Shown here one piece after another: positions 63,880-64,000 of a stretch of 64,000 bases of DNA. The stretch is taken from NCBI GenBank assembly GCA_006844705.1, contig SPJS01000065.1, positions 1 to 64,000 of the forward strand, written 5' to 3'. The notes under the pieces were generated by a model. That model had not been told where the DNA came from, ran no database searches, and saw nothing but the letters and a program-made list of their open reading frames with translations. Source of the stretch: Methylococcaceae bacterium (GTDB lineage Bacteria; Pseudomonadota; Gammaproteobacteria; Methylococcales; Methylomonadaceae). The position numbers were made by a program, and so were the translations under genes. Position 1 is the stretch's first letter. Every line of letters starts with the position of its first letter.

Positions 63880-64000
63880 CAAAACAGCTCCACATCACTT
63901 TCCACTTCAATATCCTTGAGACTTGCCCGGTATTGCGTTTCTCTTTTTACTATCGTTTCATTATGTAGATCCTTGATTTTCTTCATCATTACTCTTCCCG
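63879..64000 (-). CDS. cheD: chemoreceptor glutamine deamidase CheD (5' part beyond window)
   Basis: Only the C-terminal 40 residues are in the window. They end in ESDVELF, typical of gammaproteobacterial CheD, and the preceding ETQYRASLKDIE fits the family tail. The stop overlaps the cheB start by 1 bp (TGATG). The active-site Cys and His lie beyond the right edge. Confidence 0.8.
   Translation of the reverse strand, partial: GRVMMKKIKDLHNETIVKRETQYRASLKDIEVESDVELF

Overview
The window looks like a chromosomal stretch of a gammaproteobacterium. Supporting signs are the trpFBA-accD-folC-cvpA-purF-metZ gene order (the arrangement known from Pseudomonas), a FleQ-type flagellar master regulator, PBP1b/LolA, and CheB/CheD-type chemotaxis genes. 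SoxYZ, a PEP-CTERM-like secreted protein and a likely GnnA/GnnB lipid A module next to lpxB would fit a methanotroph or sulfur-oxidiser-like gammaproteobacterium, but the genus cannot be fixed from sequence reading alone.

Region 1-9.9 kb is a type I-E CRISPR-Cas operon on the minus strand: a WYL-domain regulator with its own sigma-70-like promoter, then cas3, cas8e, cse2, cas7e, cas5e, cas6e, and cas1 running off the left edge. Between cas6e and cas1, where a canonical I-E operon has nothing, sits a three-gene cassette: a ribbon-helix-helix protein, an MNT nucleotidyltransferase antitoxin and a HEPN (HepT) toxin. A 14-bp palindrome just upstream of the ribbon-helix-helix gene could be its operator. 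No CRISPR array is visible here; it probably lies left of the window. This cassette is the best candidate for an undescribed system: a toxin-antitoxin unit embedded between the effector and adaptation genes.

Region 9.9-20 kb is mixed housekeeping: serS, a fused two-half fluoride channel (CrcB) with an apparent 4+3 membrane layout, orn, a Ste24-like M48 protease, rsgA, a cluster of DnaA-box-like sites, a GNAT enzyme and a lipoprotein hydrolase whose start codons overlap head to head, a MIF-like tautomerase, a frameshifted Tas-type aldo-keto reductase, and two proteins of unknown function.

Region 20.5-27.3 kb holds a tRNA-Gly/tRNA-Cys/tRNA-Gly cluster interrupted by a strong intrinsic terminator, then thiD-thiE-soxY-soxZ, fleQ on the opposite strand, a CNNM/CorC-type membrane protein, and FHA and PilZ proteins. 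Region 27.3-34.6 kb (minus strand) runs gnnA, gnnB, lpxB, dnaB, alr, radA. ftsH follows, then the dTDP-rhamnose genes rfbBACD and a His-rich membrane protein.

Region 41-50.3 kb is the trpF-trpB-trpA-accD-folC-SPOR-cvpA-purF-metZ operon, ending in a tandem-PilZ gene coupled to metZ. Region 50.3-64 kb contains glutaredoxin, a DUF2959-type lipoprotein, HDOD and GGDEF-EAL signalling proteins, mrcB-lolA-def, a cyclic-nucleotide-binding-like protein, a phosphoesterase, a voltage-gated-type K+ channel with a zinc ribbon, an FMN reductase, a PEP-CTERM-like protein, and a cheD-cheB-receptor cluster cut by the right edge. Several genes (fleQ, two PilZ proteins, GGDEF-EAL) point to an active c-di-GMP network.
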